Of a DNA stretch of 50,294 nt, positions 42,586 through 50,294 are shown piece by piece. Source of the DNA: Planctomycetota bacterium. GTDB lineage: Bacteria > Planctomycetota > UBA1135 > GCA-002686595. The stretch lies in NCBI GenBank assembly GCA_029259595.1, contig JAJDEW010000174.1:1-50294 (forward strand), in the 5' to 3' direction. A program made the translations under genes and the position numbers. Under the pieces are notes generated by a model. It was not told the DNA's origin. It did no database searches and worked only from the letters and a program-made list of their open reading frames with translations. How positions within the stretch are numbered: the first letter of the stretch is position 1; each line of letters starts with the position of its first letter.

Positions 42586-44189
42586 CGCCGCCCTTCGACG
42601 ATCCGGCTGCCCGCCATCCCGACGCCTGGCGCGGACGTACGCTACTCGTGGCAACGCTCGCCGCCGGGCTCGCGGCCGCGCTCGTGCTCGCCTTCTTCGC
42701 CGCTTGGTTCGACCCGAGCCGCCTGCACGTCCACAGCGCCTTCGGAGATCAGGGTGGCTACATCACGACGGCCCGCCTGCTGGCCGAACACGGCGAGCTG
42801 CGCAACGGCATCCTGTATCCCGCCTACATCGAGAACGCCTCGTGGCGGCCGTACATGCCGGGGCACTACGCGTCCCTCGCGCTCGCCTACCTCGTCTTCG
42901 GCTGGAGTGTGACGACGACGCTCCTGCCGAGCCTCGTCGGCTACGCCCTCGGTGCAGCCCTCGTCTTCGTCCTGGCCAACCGCTTCTACGGCCGTCAGGC
43001 GGGCGTGCTCGCGACCGGGCTCTTCTGCCTCTTCCCGCCCAACGTGCTCTACGCCTTCACCGCGATGGCCGAGCTCACCTTCATCGCGGCGAGCCTGGTG
43101 GCCCTGGCGCTCTTCGTCGTCGTGCCCGTGCAGCGGCGTGCGCTGGCGCTGCCGTTTCTGTTGGCCTTGCCGTTCCTCTGGCGCGAGACGGGGGCGCTGT
43201 TCGTCCTGCCCATGGCCGCGCTCGTCGCCTTGCCGGGGCGCGCGCGCGCGCACGTCGCGCCCGGGGACTCGAAGGCCCGCTTCCGCGCGGCCGCACTTGC
43301 CGCGCTCGCGGCGGTGGCCTTGCTCGCGCTCGTCAATCAATGGCAGCTCGCGACGGGGAAGGGTTCCGTCCCCCTCTCCTGGATCGTCGAGGGGCGCCCG
43401 AACTACACGGACGCCTTCCTCGAGGTGCCCGCGCTCGGTATTGGCGAGTGGCTCTCCGCCTTCGGGGCCAACGCCGCGCGCAACGTGTCCGAGATGCGAG
43501 CCAACATCGCCGAAGATCCCTGGCAGGTGGCCGTCTTCGGCTTCGCCTGGATCACGCTGGCGGCCGTGCTGGTCGTCGCCAGCGGCCTCGTTCGCTGGAA
43601 CAAGGACCCGCTGGCGACGGGCACGGCGCTACAGGCGCTCGTGCTCTTCGCGATGATCTTCTTCCTGTACGACGTGAAGGCGCAGAAGGCCATGCGCAGC
43701 TCGATGCACCTCCTGCCGCTGTTGTCCGTCGTCCTGGCGGGGCGTGCGACTGCGTTGATTCCGTGGTTGCGGCACGCGGCGGGGCTCGTCATCGTCCTGC
43801 TCGCGTTCTTTGGCGGCGCCTGGCTCTACATGCCCCGCGCGGCCGCCGAGCTGACGAGCGGTGACGAGGTCGCCGACTCGAACCAGCGCGCGGTGGAAGA
43901 CCTGCGGCACGACGACGCGACGATGCTGGTGGCGCCGTACGACGTCATGGCCGACTACGCGATCCAGAACTGGCCGGTCCCCGTCGCCTTCCCACCCTAT
44001 GACGAGCGCACGCTCGACGTCTTGCTCGAGCGCTACCCGGTCACGACCATCGTGATCCCCTTCGGCTCGATCGCCGCGCATCGGATCAGCCGCGACTTCT
44101 TGACCGAGCACGGCTTCGTCGAGCTGGGACAGAAGCGCTTCCCCACGCCGTCGGGCGCGCACTTCTACTTCGCCTTCCGCAAGCGATGA
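42582..44189 (+). CDS. Polytopic GT-C-like glycosyltransferase, paralogue 3
   Basis: The 535-residue membrane protein overlaps the previous stop by ATGA. Conserved points shared with the sister genes are Asp56 in FGDQGGYITTARLL, WRPYMPGHYASLALAY, YAFTAMAELTFIAAS, FLWRETGALFVLP, NQWQLATGKGSVPLSWIVEG and YDVKAQKAMRS. The C-terminal soluble part contains RHDDATMLVAPYDVMADYAIQNWPVPVAFPPYDERTL. The pairwise differences are spread evenly, which suggests old duplication and divergence, not a recent copy. The donor and acceptor are unknown. Confidence 0.8.
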   Translation: MTPPFDDPAARHPDAWRGRTLLVATLAAGLAAALVLAFFAAWFDPSRLHVHSAFGDQGGYITTARLLAEHGELRNGILYPAYIENASWRPYMPGHYASLALAYLVFGWSVTTTLLPSLVGYALGAALVFVLANRFYGRQAGVLATGLFCLFPPNVLYAFTAMAELTFIAASLVALALFVVVPVQRRALALPFLLALPFLWRETGALFVLPMAALVALPGRARAHVAPGDSKARFRAAALAALAAVALLALVNQWQLATGKGSVPLSWIVEGRPNYTDAFLEVPALGIGEWLSAFGANAARNVSEMRANIAEDPWQVAVFGFAWITLAAVLVVASGLVRWNKDPLATGTALQALVLFAMIFFLYDVKAQKAMRSSMHLLPLLSVVLAGRATALIPWLRHAAGLVIVLLAFFGGAWLYMPRAAAELTSGDEVADSNQRAVEDLRHDDATMLVAPYDVMADYAIQNWPVPVAFPPYDERTLDVLLERYPVTTIVIPFGSIAAHRISRDFLTEHGFVELGQKRFPTPSGAHFYFAFRKR

Positions 44190-45781
44190 GCGCGACGACC
44201 GAGCCGCACCTCGCTCCTGACAGAAGCCGCGTTCCGGCGTCGAGCGTCTTGCTCGTGCTCGGCCTGGCCGCGCTCTGGCTCGCGCTCTGGTTGTTCGGCT
44301 TCGGGACCGCGGGACTGCACGTCCAGGGCCCCTTCGTCGACCAGGCCGGCTACATCACCACCGCGCGGCACCTGGCGGACACCGGCGAGCTACGCAGCGG
44401 GCTCGTGATGCCCACCTACATCGAGAACCCGCGCTGGCGTCCGTACATGCCGGGGCACTACGCCGCCCTGGCGGCGAGTTACCGCGCGCTCGGCTTCTCG
44501 ACCTGCGCGACGCTGCTTCCGAACGTCCTGGCCTTCCTGCTGTCGACGGTTCTGGTTCATCGCCTCGCAGCGCGCGTCTACGGACGGCGAGCGGCGGGCC
44601 CAGCGGCCCTCTTCTTCGCAGTGTTCCCCGGCAACGTGCTGTTCGCCGGCACCGCAATGGCCGAGCCGACCTTCACCGCCGCCGGGCTCGTCGGCTTCAC
44701 CTTGTTCCTGGCAGCCCCGGTGCGCTGGCGGCCCCTCGCGGCTCCGCTCTGCCTCGTCCTACCGTTCCTCTTCCGCGAAACCGGCGCGTTGTGGGTGCTC
44801 CCGATGCTGGCTTTCCTGCTGCTGGAAAGGAGCGCGCCGACCTCGACCGCCCCCGCGAGCCGACGGCTTCCGCAGGCCCTCGCCGCGCTCGTCGCGGCGG
44901 TGCTCTTGCTCGCCGGTTTGAATGCCTGGCAGATTGCGGACGGCAAGGGCGTCGTGCCGCTGAGCTGGATCCAGCGTGGGACCTTCGCCTACAACGACGC
45001 GACCCTCGAAGCAGAGATCTGGACGCTCGCGCAGTGGGCGCAGGGCATCGCCGCCAACTTTGCGCGCAACCTGGGCGAGGTCGGTCGCCAGACGCTCGAG
45101 CGTCCGTTCTCGGTCGGAGTCGTCGGCTTTTGGTGGATTCTCGGCGCATGGGCGGGAGCGACGGCCTTGGCCTTGAAGCGCCGCGCGCGCGACCCGCTCG
45201 CCGTCGGCGCGTCCCTCCTGGGGCTCGCCATGCTGCTCGCCGTCTTCGGCCTGTACGACGTCAAGGCCCAGAAGGGCATGCGCAGCCTCGTGTTCGTCTA
45301 TCCGCTCTGCGCGCTCGCCGTGAGCGGCGCCTTCGCGCGACAGCCCGCCTTCGCGGGCAAGCGGCGCCTCGTGACGGGGGTCGCGGTGGCCTCGGCGGGC
45401 TTTCTCGCCCTCTTCCCCGCCGCGAACGAGCTCACGTTCCTCGACGAGGCCACCGACCGCGCCACGCGCACGATCGAGGAGCTCGGACACGACGACGCGA
45501 CGATGCTGATGGTCGATATCCGCCTGACGCCGTTCCTGCTGGACTACGCGGTACGCCACTACCCGGTTCCGTGGTCCTTCGCCCCGGAGAACGACGCCAC
45601 CTTGAAGCTCTTCGAGGGCCGCTATCGCGTCGGGACACTCCTCTTGCACGACGGAGCCTTCGGGCCGATCACGCCGCCGCGCACGGCCTTCGACGGACGC
45701 CTGCGCTTCGAGGGCAAGGTCGAGCTCGGCCACCCCGACTACTTGACCGGCGTGCGCGATTTCCTCGTCTACCGGCGCTGA
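44186..45781 (+). CDS. Polytopic GT-C-like glycosyltransferase, paralogue 4
   Basis: The 531-residue membrane protein again starts within the previous stop (ATGA), completing a three-gene unit. It has the same order of motifs: Asp52 in FVDQAGYITTARHLADTGELRSG, WRPYMPGHYAALAAS, LPFLFRETGALWVLP, NAWQIADGKGVVPLSWIQRG, and YDVKAQKGMRSLVF. The extracytoplasmic C-terminal domain contains GHDDATMLMVDIRLTPFLLDYAVRHYPVPWSF. Three tightly coupled GT-C paralogues suggest related but distinct transfer steps on one glycan, or a multi-subunit complex; both are inference. Confidence 0.8.
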   Translation: MSATTEPHLAPDRSRVPASSVLLVLGLAALWLALWLFGFGTAGLHVQGPFVDQAGYITTARHLADTGELRSGLVMPTYIENPRWRPYMPGHYAALAASYRALGFSTCATLLPNVLAFLLSTVLVHRLAARVYGRRAAGPAALFFAVFPGNVLFAGTAMAEPTFTAAGLVGFTLFLAAPVRWRPLAAPLCLVLPFLFRETGALWVLPMLAFLLLERSAPTSTAPASRRLPQALAALVAAVLLLAGLNAWQIADGKGVVPLSWIQRGTFAYNDATLEAEIWTLAQWAQGIAANFARNLGEVGRQTLERPFSVGVVGFWWILGAWAGATALALKRRARDPLAVGASLLGLAMLLAVFGLYDVKAQKGMRSLVFVYPLCALAVSGAFARQPAFAGKRRLVTGVAVASAGFLALFPAANELTFLDEATDRATRTIEELGHDDATMLMVDIRLTPFLLDYAVRHYPVPWSFAPENDATLKLFEGRYRVGTLLLHDGAFGPITPPRTAFDGRLRFEGKVELGHPDYLTGVRDFLVYRR

Positions 45782-45800
45782 CCGATCTCGCCGGGCGGGC

Positions 45801-45806
45801 TATCCT
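45801..45806 (+). promoter_or_regulatory. -10-like hexamer TATCCT
   Basis: TATCCT lies 20 nt after the GT-C paralogue 4 stop and 139 nt before the cytochrome gene. It may separate the cytochrome operon from the GT-C operon. The call is weak. Confidence 0.25.
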
Positions 45807-45935
45807 CACCAGCCCTGTCCCGAGCTCGGAGCCCCTCGACCTCACGAAGAGCGCGGCGGCGCTCACCGTCCGCTGCCCCCTCCACCGGGCCACGTTCGGC
45901 AAACGAATCCAAACGAACGGCTCGGGGCGCCACTC

Positions 45936-45940
45936 AGGAG
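45936..45940 (+). promoter_or_regulatory. Ribosome binding site AGGAG for the cytochrome gene
   Basis: AGGAG stands 5 nt before ATG 45946 and decides that start over longer open frames upstream. Confidence 0.65.
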
Positions 45941-45945
45941 ACCGA

Positions 45946-47139
45946 ATGAACCGAACGGGAAGACCGGCGCACGCGCTCCAGGCAGCGTTCGCCCTCGTCG
46001 CGCTGCTCCCGGCGCTCTCTCTGCAACGCGGCTCGCGCGGCCAGGATCCGAAGCCGGACATGTCCGAGATCGTCGCCGATCCGGCCGCGCTGTTCGTCAC
46101 GAACTGCGCGAGCTGCCACGGCGCGACCGGCGACGGACAGGGAACGACGGTCCTCGACCGCCCTGCGCGCAGCTTCATGGACGGCGGCTTCTCGTTCGGC
46201 AACACGCCGGAGGCCCTGTTTCGAACGATCTCGATCGGGATCCCCGGCACCCCCATGCCGGGTTTCGCGTCATCGCTGTCCGAGGGCCAACTGCGCGCCC
46301 TGGCGGATCACGTGATCACGCTCGGGCCGGAGACCCTGGAGGTCGACACGGACGCGGCGCGCCTCGTCGTGGGCGAGCGTCCGTTCGTCGTGCGCGGCAT
46401 GCTGCCGGCGGTGTCCGAGGGTGGCGAGGCGATTCCGCGCGGGCTCTTGATCGGCACGCTCGACGGACTCTCCTTCGAGTACCGCGCCGATGACGTCCGC
46501 CTCCTGGCCGTCCGCCAAGGCGAATTCGTCGAGCGCACCGACTGGATCGGCCGCGGTGGAAGCGCGCTGAAGCCGCTCGGACAGATCGTCCACCTCGTGG
46601 AGGACGGTCGTCCCGAGGCGCCCTTCGCCCTGGCCCCCCTGCTCGACGGCATCGAGCGCCCCTTGCAGTGCGACCTCGCGGGCACGTGGGTCAGCGGTGG
46701 CAACGTCGGCCTGCGCTATCGCCTGTCGAATGCCGCCAGCCGCCGCCAGGGCTTCGTGCAGGAGACGGTCCAGGCCACACACAACCCGCTCGGCTCGGGC
46801 TTCCTGCGACAGCTCCGCCTCAACGGATTGCGCGAGACGCTCCGCTTCCGCGCGGCACGAACGACGGGCGACGACGCGCTCGAGTCGTTCGAACAGTATG
46901 GACACGTCGACGCGACCACGAAGAAGTGGATCGCGATCACGACGCCGAGCGGGGTTGCGCACTGCATCTCGTTCGCCACCGGCCTGAAGGACGCCACCTG
47001 GGTGATCGAAGGCCGCTCGGTCTGGGTCGAACTCCCCCCCAGCAAGACCCGCCAAGCGACCCTGACCCTGACCCATCTCATGATCCCCGACTGGAACGAG
47101 GCGACCCGCGAAGTGTTGAGCATGGAGTCCTGGCGATGA
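45946..47139 (+). CDS. Exported monohaem cytochrome c with C-terminal beta-rich domain
   Basis: From ATG 45946 (AGGAG 5 nt upstream) the product is 397 residues. A signal peptide (residues 1-26) is followed by a class I cytochrome c domain: haem motif C54-A-S-C57-H58 and the likely axial Met104 in GTPMPGF. The remaining ~270 residues are beta-rich (GERPFVVRGMLP, GTLDGLSFEYRADDVRLLAVRQGEFVERTDW) and unrecognised; they may form a propeller or sugar-binding part. It is the first gene of a pair: its stop overlaps the start of the propeller/DUF1080 gene (ATGA). Together they suggest a periplasmic oxidation step passing electrons to the haem. Confidence 0.85.
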   Translation: MNRTGRPAHALQAAFALVALLPALSLQRGSRGQDPKPDMSEIVADPAALFVTNCASCHGATGDGQGTTVLDRPARSFMDGGFSFGNTPEALFRTISIGIPGTPMPGFASSLSEGQLRALADHVITLGPETLEVDTDAARLVVGERPFVVRGMLPAVSEGGEAIPRGLLIGTLDGLSFEYRADDVRLLAVRQGEFVERTDWIGRGGSALKPLGQIVHLVEDGRPEAPFALAPLLDGIERPLQCDLAGTWVSGGNVGLRYRLSNAASRRQGFVQETVQATHNPLGSGFLRQLRLNGLRETLRFRAARTTGDDALESFEQYGHVDATTKKWIAITTPSGVAHCISFATGLKDATWVIEGRSVWVELPPSKTRQATLTLTHLMIPDWNEATREVLSMESWR

Positions 47140-49814
47140 TCCTTTCTCTCGCACTCTCGGCCCTCCTGCAGAGCCCCGGCCCCGCCGACGAGGCCCGCTA
47201 TTACGCGGTCGACTACTTGACGCCCCCCGAGGGCGCCGTGCTCGAGGTCGGCGGGATGGACTTCCTGTCGGACGGCAGGCTCGTCGTCAGCACGCGTCGC
47301 GGTCAGGTGTGGTTCGTCGAGAACCCGCTCGACGACGACCCGAACGAGGCCCGCTTCACCCTGTTCGCCGAAGGCTTGTGGGAAGGTCTCGGCCTCAACG
47401 TCATCAACGACCAGATCTTCATCGTGCAGCGCGGCGAGCTGTCACGCCTGGTCGACGAGGACGACGACGGCGTGTGCGATCGCATCGACACGATCACGGA
47501 CGACTGGGGTCTTTCGGGCAACTACCACGAGTTTGCCTACGGGCTGCCGGACGACCCGCTCGGCAACTTGTACGTCACGCTGAACGTCGCCTTCTTCAGC
47601 CCGAAGTGGTGGCACGGCAAGTCGCCGGAGCCGTGGCGCGGTTGGATCCTGCGCATCAACCCGGACGGCGGCGTGATCCCCGTGGCCAGCGGACTGCGCA
47701 GTCCGTGCGGACTCGGCATCGACGCGGCGGGACGGCTCCTCGTCACCGACAACCAGGGCGACTGGATGCCCGCTTCGCCGATCTTCCACATCGAAGAGGG
47801 CGGCTTCTACGGACACCCGGCCTCGCTCGATTGGACCGACGCCTACCGCTCGACGCAAACTCTCGCGAGTGACACGATCCCCCCCGCGCGCGCCGCCACC
47901 GACCGCAAACCGGCCGCGGTCTGGTTGCCGTACAAGTGGTCGCGCTCGCCGGGCAACCTGGTCTTCGACCCCTCCGAAGGCGCCTTCGGTCCCTTCGCAG
48001 AGCAGCTCTTCCTGGCCGAATTGACGAACGGCATGGTTCTGCGCGTTCTGCTCGAGGAGGTGCAAGGCGTCGTGCAAGGCGCGGTCCTGCCCTTCCGCCA
48101 AAAGGTCGGCTCGGCCTGTCGCGTCGCCTTCGCCCCGGACGGAACGCTGTTCACCGGCTTCACGAACCGCGGCTGGGGCGGGCTCCCGCCCTCCCACGGC
48201 CTCGGGCGTATCCGCCCGACAGGCGAGACGCCCTTCGAGATCCACGGCGTGCACCTCGTGCAGGACGGCTTCGAGTTGACGTTCACGAAGGCGTTGGCCG
48301 CGGACTCGACGCTCGGCCCCGCAAGCGTGCGCCTGATCGACTACGACTACGACTACTGGTGGGAGTACGGCTCGCCCGAGCGCGACACGCGCGAGCTCGC
48401 GGTCGAGCGCATCGAGCTGGCGAGCGATCGCCGCTCGCTGACCGTTCACGCCGCCGGGCTCGAGGCCGGTCGTGTCGCGCGCATGAACCTGTTCGGACTC
48501 GTCGCGGAGGACGGTACGCCGCTCCTGCACGAGGAGTTCGCCTACACGATCAACCAGCTGCCCGAGGGGCCGCTCGCGACGGCGCACGTGGCCAAGATCG
48601 TGCCGCCTCCGCCGATGCGCCAGAGCGGTGAAGAGGGTTGGCTGCGGCTGACCTACGGCGACGCGACCGACGCCTGGCAGTTCGAAGGTTGGGAGCTGTG
48701 CGACACCGAGCTGGACCCCTCCGACAACACGCGTCTGCGCTCCGCGCCCGGCGTCTCGGCCCTGACGAACACCGCCGCAGCCGAACCGACGGACTACGTC
48801 AGCAAGGCCGTCTTCGGCGACGTGAGCCTGCACTTCGAGGTCTTCTTGCCCGAGGGCGGCGCAACCGGCGTCCGTCTCATGGACCGCTACCTCCTACGCA
48901 TCGTCGACCGCGAAGCCGGACACGAGCTCACGAATGCGGACTGTGGAACGATCGCAGGTCCTGCGGCCGACCGCAGCGCAGACGTGGCCCCGACGCTCGC
49001 GGCCTGGTCCGGCCCTGGACAGTGGCACGACATCGACGTCGTGTTCCGCGCCCCGCGCTTCGACGCCTCGGGCGCGAAGAGCGCTGACGCGCGCTTCGAA
49101 ACGGTGTCTTTCAACGATGTCGTCATCCACGACAACATCGAACTCGCAGGCCCATCGAGCGAGACGCACGACGACGAAGTCGCGCTCGCCCCGCTCGCCT
49201 TCGTGGGCACGCGCGGACCGGTCGCGATCGGCAACGTGCGCGTCAAGCCCCTGCGCGACGACGAGAACCAGGAATCGACCGCGGACTGGGTCAGCCTGCT
49301 CCCGACCGACGAAGACGAGCTCGCCACCTGGAAGCGGTCGGACGAAGCCCTCTGGACCTTCGACGGCGACGTCCTCGTCGGCGAAGGGCCGCGCGGACAC
49401 CTGTTCAGCCCGCGCGACGACTACGCCAACTTCGAGCTGCGTGCCCGCTTGAAGATCAACGAAGGCGGCAACTCGGGTCTGTACTTCCGCACGCAGTACG
49501 GCGAGGGCTGGCCCGCCGGCTACGAAGCCCAGATCAACAGCTCCTTCGCCGACCCCCAGAAGACGGGCAGCCTCTACACCCTCGCCCCCCGCACGACCCA
49601 CCTGATCCCACCGGACACCTGGTTCGACCTCCGCGTGTCCTGCCGCGACGAAGACGAAGGCACCCGCATCGGGATCTGGGTCAACGGCATCCAAACCGTC
49701 GACCACCTCGACCGCGAACGCCTCCACGGCCCCGGACACATCGCCTTGCAGCAGCACCACGACGGATCGGTGCTCGAGGTCGAAAGCCTGCTGATCCGCG
49801 AGTGGGTCGAGTGA
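47136..49814 (+). CDS. Exported beta-propeller protein with two DUF1080-like domains
   Basis: The 892-residue protein starts at ATG 47136, overlapping the cytochrome stop. A short signal (MILSLALSALLQS) precedes a PQQ/sorbosone-dehydrogenase-like propeller (about 20-420): GMDFLSDGRLVVSTRRGQVWFVENP, EFAYGLPDDPLGNLYVTLN, LRSPCGLGIDAAGRLLVTDNQGDWMP. Such propellers are common in planctomycete proteins near sugar-oxidation genes. Residues about 500-690 and 690-892 look like two DUF1080 (3-keto-disaccharide hydrolase-type, LamG-like) domains; the second has LKINEGGNSGLYFRTQYGEGW and GIWVNGIQTVDH. With the cytochrome it suggests uptake-side oxidation of a carbohydrate; the substrate is not known. 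Confidence 0.88.
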   Translation: MILSLALSALLQSPGPADEARYYAVDYLTPPEGAVLEVGGMDFLSDGRLVVSTRRGQVWFVENPLDDDPNEARFTLFAEGLWEGLGLNVINDQIFIVQRGELSRLVDEDDDGVCDRIDTITDDWGLSGNYHEFAYGLPDDPLGNLYVTLNVAFFSPKWWHGKSPEPWRGWILRINPDGGVIPVASGLRSPCGLGIDAAGRLLVTDNQGDWMPASPIFHIEEGGFYGHPASLDWTDAYRSTQTLASDTIPPARAATDRKPAAVWLPYKWSRSPGNLVFDPSEGAFGPFAEQLFLAELTNGMVLRVLLEEVQGVVQGAVLPFRQKVGSACRVAFAPDGTLFTGFTNRGWGGLPPSHGLGRIRPTGETPFEIHGVHLVQDGFELTFTKALAADSTLGPASVRLIDYDYDYWWEYGSPERDTRELAVERIELASDRRSLTVHAAGLEAGRVARMNLFGLVAEDGTPLLHEEFAYTINQLPEGPLATAHVAKIVPPPPMRQSGEEGWLRLTYGDATDAWQFEGWELCDTELDPSDNTRLRSAPGVSALTNTAAAEPTDYVSKAVFGDVSLHFEVFLPEGGATGVRLMDRYLLRIVDREAGHELTNADCGTIAGPAADRSADVAPTLAAWSGPGQWHDIDVVFRAPRFDASGAKSADARFETVSFNDVVIHDNIELAGPSSETHDDEVALAPLAFVGTRGPVAIGNVRVKPLRDDENQESTADWVSLLPTDEDELATWKRSDEALWTFDGDVLVGEGPRGHLFSPRDDYANFELRARLKINEGGNSGLYFRTQYGEGWPAGYEAQINSSFADPQKTGSLYTLAPRTTHLIPPDTWFDLRVSCRDEDEGTRIGIWVNGIQTVDHLDRERLHGPGHIALQQHHDGSVLEVESLLIREWVE

Positions 49815-50009
49815 GACGGGGGGGCTTCGATACGTCCCGGGGGCTTCGATACGCCTCGGGTGCTTCGATACGCCCTCGCTGCGCGCGGTGAGGGGGTTTC
49901 GTGGGGGCGAGACGGTGCGTCCGCGAGAGACGCAACCCGAGGGCCGAGCGGTTCGAGTGGTGCGGGCCGAGACCTCCTCATGACGCGGCGCACACTGCGT
50001 CGTGCGCCT
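49815..50009. other. Non-coding stretch after the propeller gene
   Basis: No gene is supported here. It begins at the propeller stop and contains a 19-bp tandem repeat (49825-49881), followed by GC-rich sequence leading into the compound inverted repeat. Confidence 0.6.
49825..49881. repeat. Three tandem copies of a 19-bp unit
   Basis: CTTCGATACG occurs at 49825, 49844 and 49863, exactly 19 bp apart. The ten-base core is identical in all three while the nine-base tail varies. The array begins 10 nt after the stop at 49814. Confidence 0.85.
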
Positions 50010-50294
50010 GTGCCTGATTGCGCGGCTGCGCCGCGCAACGGCACGTCACGGAGCCTTTGGCTCCGAGGCTACGGCCCGCCTGCGGCGCGCCTGCGCAGCC
50101 TTCGCCGTGGACCTGCGACCACGGCCTCTCGCCAAGGTGACGGACGCGTCGTCTCCTTCGTCGCTGGTCCTGGATCCGAGGTCGGTGACGGGGGCCGCGG
50201 AGCGCAGGCCCGCCGCAGGCGGGCCGTAGCGCAGCCTCGGAGCCGCAGGCTCCGTGCTTGTGCCGTTGCGCGGCGCAGCCGCGCAATCAGGCAC
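50010..50294. repeat. Compound inverted repeat of palindromic units
   Basis: Arms of about 83-93 bp (50010-50092 and 50202-50294) are inverted copies with a few differences. Each holds three triloop hairpins. Left: 50018-50038, 50049-50065 and 50074-50090. Right, mirrored: 50207-50225, 50238-50254 and 50266-50286. The centre has another 7-bp inverted pair at 50104-50110 and 50119-50125. The right arm ends at the window edge, so the element may extend further. The layout recalls REP/BIME-type clusters. No coding sequence is supported. Confidence 0.8.

Noticed and set aside
50002..50294. Short open frames in both directions across the compound palindrome
   Set aside because: They arise from the inverted repeats themselves, read similarly on both strands, and lack start signals and any domain.

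Overview
The window is strongly GC-rich, densely coded DNA that looks like a chromosomal segment of a Planctomycetota bacterium. The best lineage evidence is a PSCyt1/DUF1549/DUF1553 protein next to a Tat-exported DUF1501 protein. A secreted cytochrome c plus beta-propeller/DUF1080 operon, many lipoproteins with short Cys lipoboxes, and an ECF sigma factor with a long carboxypeptidase-regulatory-like tail point the same way. I see no tRNA, rRNA, CRISPR array, phage gene or transposase.

Layout. 1-759 is the end of a proline-iminopeptidase-like gene. 817-8891 holds a secreted propeller-like lipoprotein, an exported metallo-beta-lactamase-fold (MBL) protein, a TIGR03790-type protein sharing a C-terminal module with the MBL protein, and a polytopic GT-C-like glycosyltransferase. 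8892-13417 (minus strand) holds a sulfatase-like lipoprotein with a variant active site and a lipoprotein of eight PKD domains plus an MBL domain. 13642-18206 is the DUF1549/DUF1553-DUF1501 operon. 18269-23824 carries small exported proteins of mostly unknown function and a DUF2461 protein. 23886-26502 is an ABC-2 exporter operon with an endonuclease/exonuclease/phosphatase gene. 26672-31384 is a peptidase-like run: one intact DUF885 protein and two proteins that look like degenerate gluzincins. 31564-36515 holds a large secreted protein, a polyferredoxin fused to TPRs, and a lipoprotein. 36664-39285 is a single-chain ECF sigma factor, membrane helix and periplasmic domains. 39292-45781 holds a second sulfatase-like lipoprotein divergent from three tandem GT-C paralogues. 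45946-49814 is a cytochrome c plus propeller/DUF1080 operon. The right end (49815-50294) is non-coding and full of repeats, including a large compound inverted repeat that reaches the window edge.

How the genes may work together. Most products are predicted to be exported or membrane-bound, so this is largely a cell-envelope region. The most suggestive pattern is that both loci with GT-C-like genes sit beside an alkaline-phosphatase-superfamily 'sulfatase-like' lipoprotein without the canonical formylglycine motif. That would fit an envelope-glycan or phospho-transfer modification system, but this is inference. Several genes have a TAnnnT -10-like hexamer only 7-9 nt before the ATG and no Shine-Dalgarno sequence, suggesting leaderless transcripts. 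Others have clear GGAGG-type sites or ATGA overlaps.
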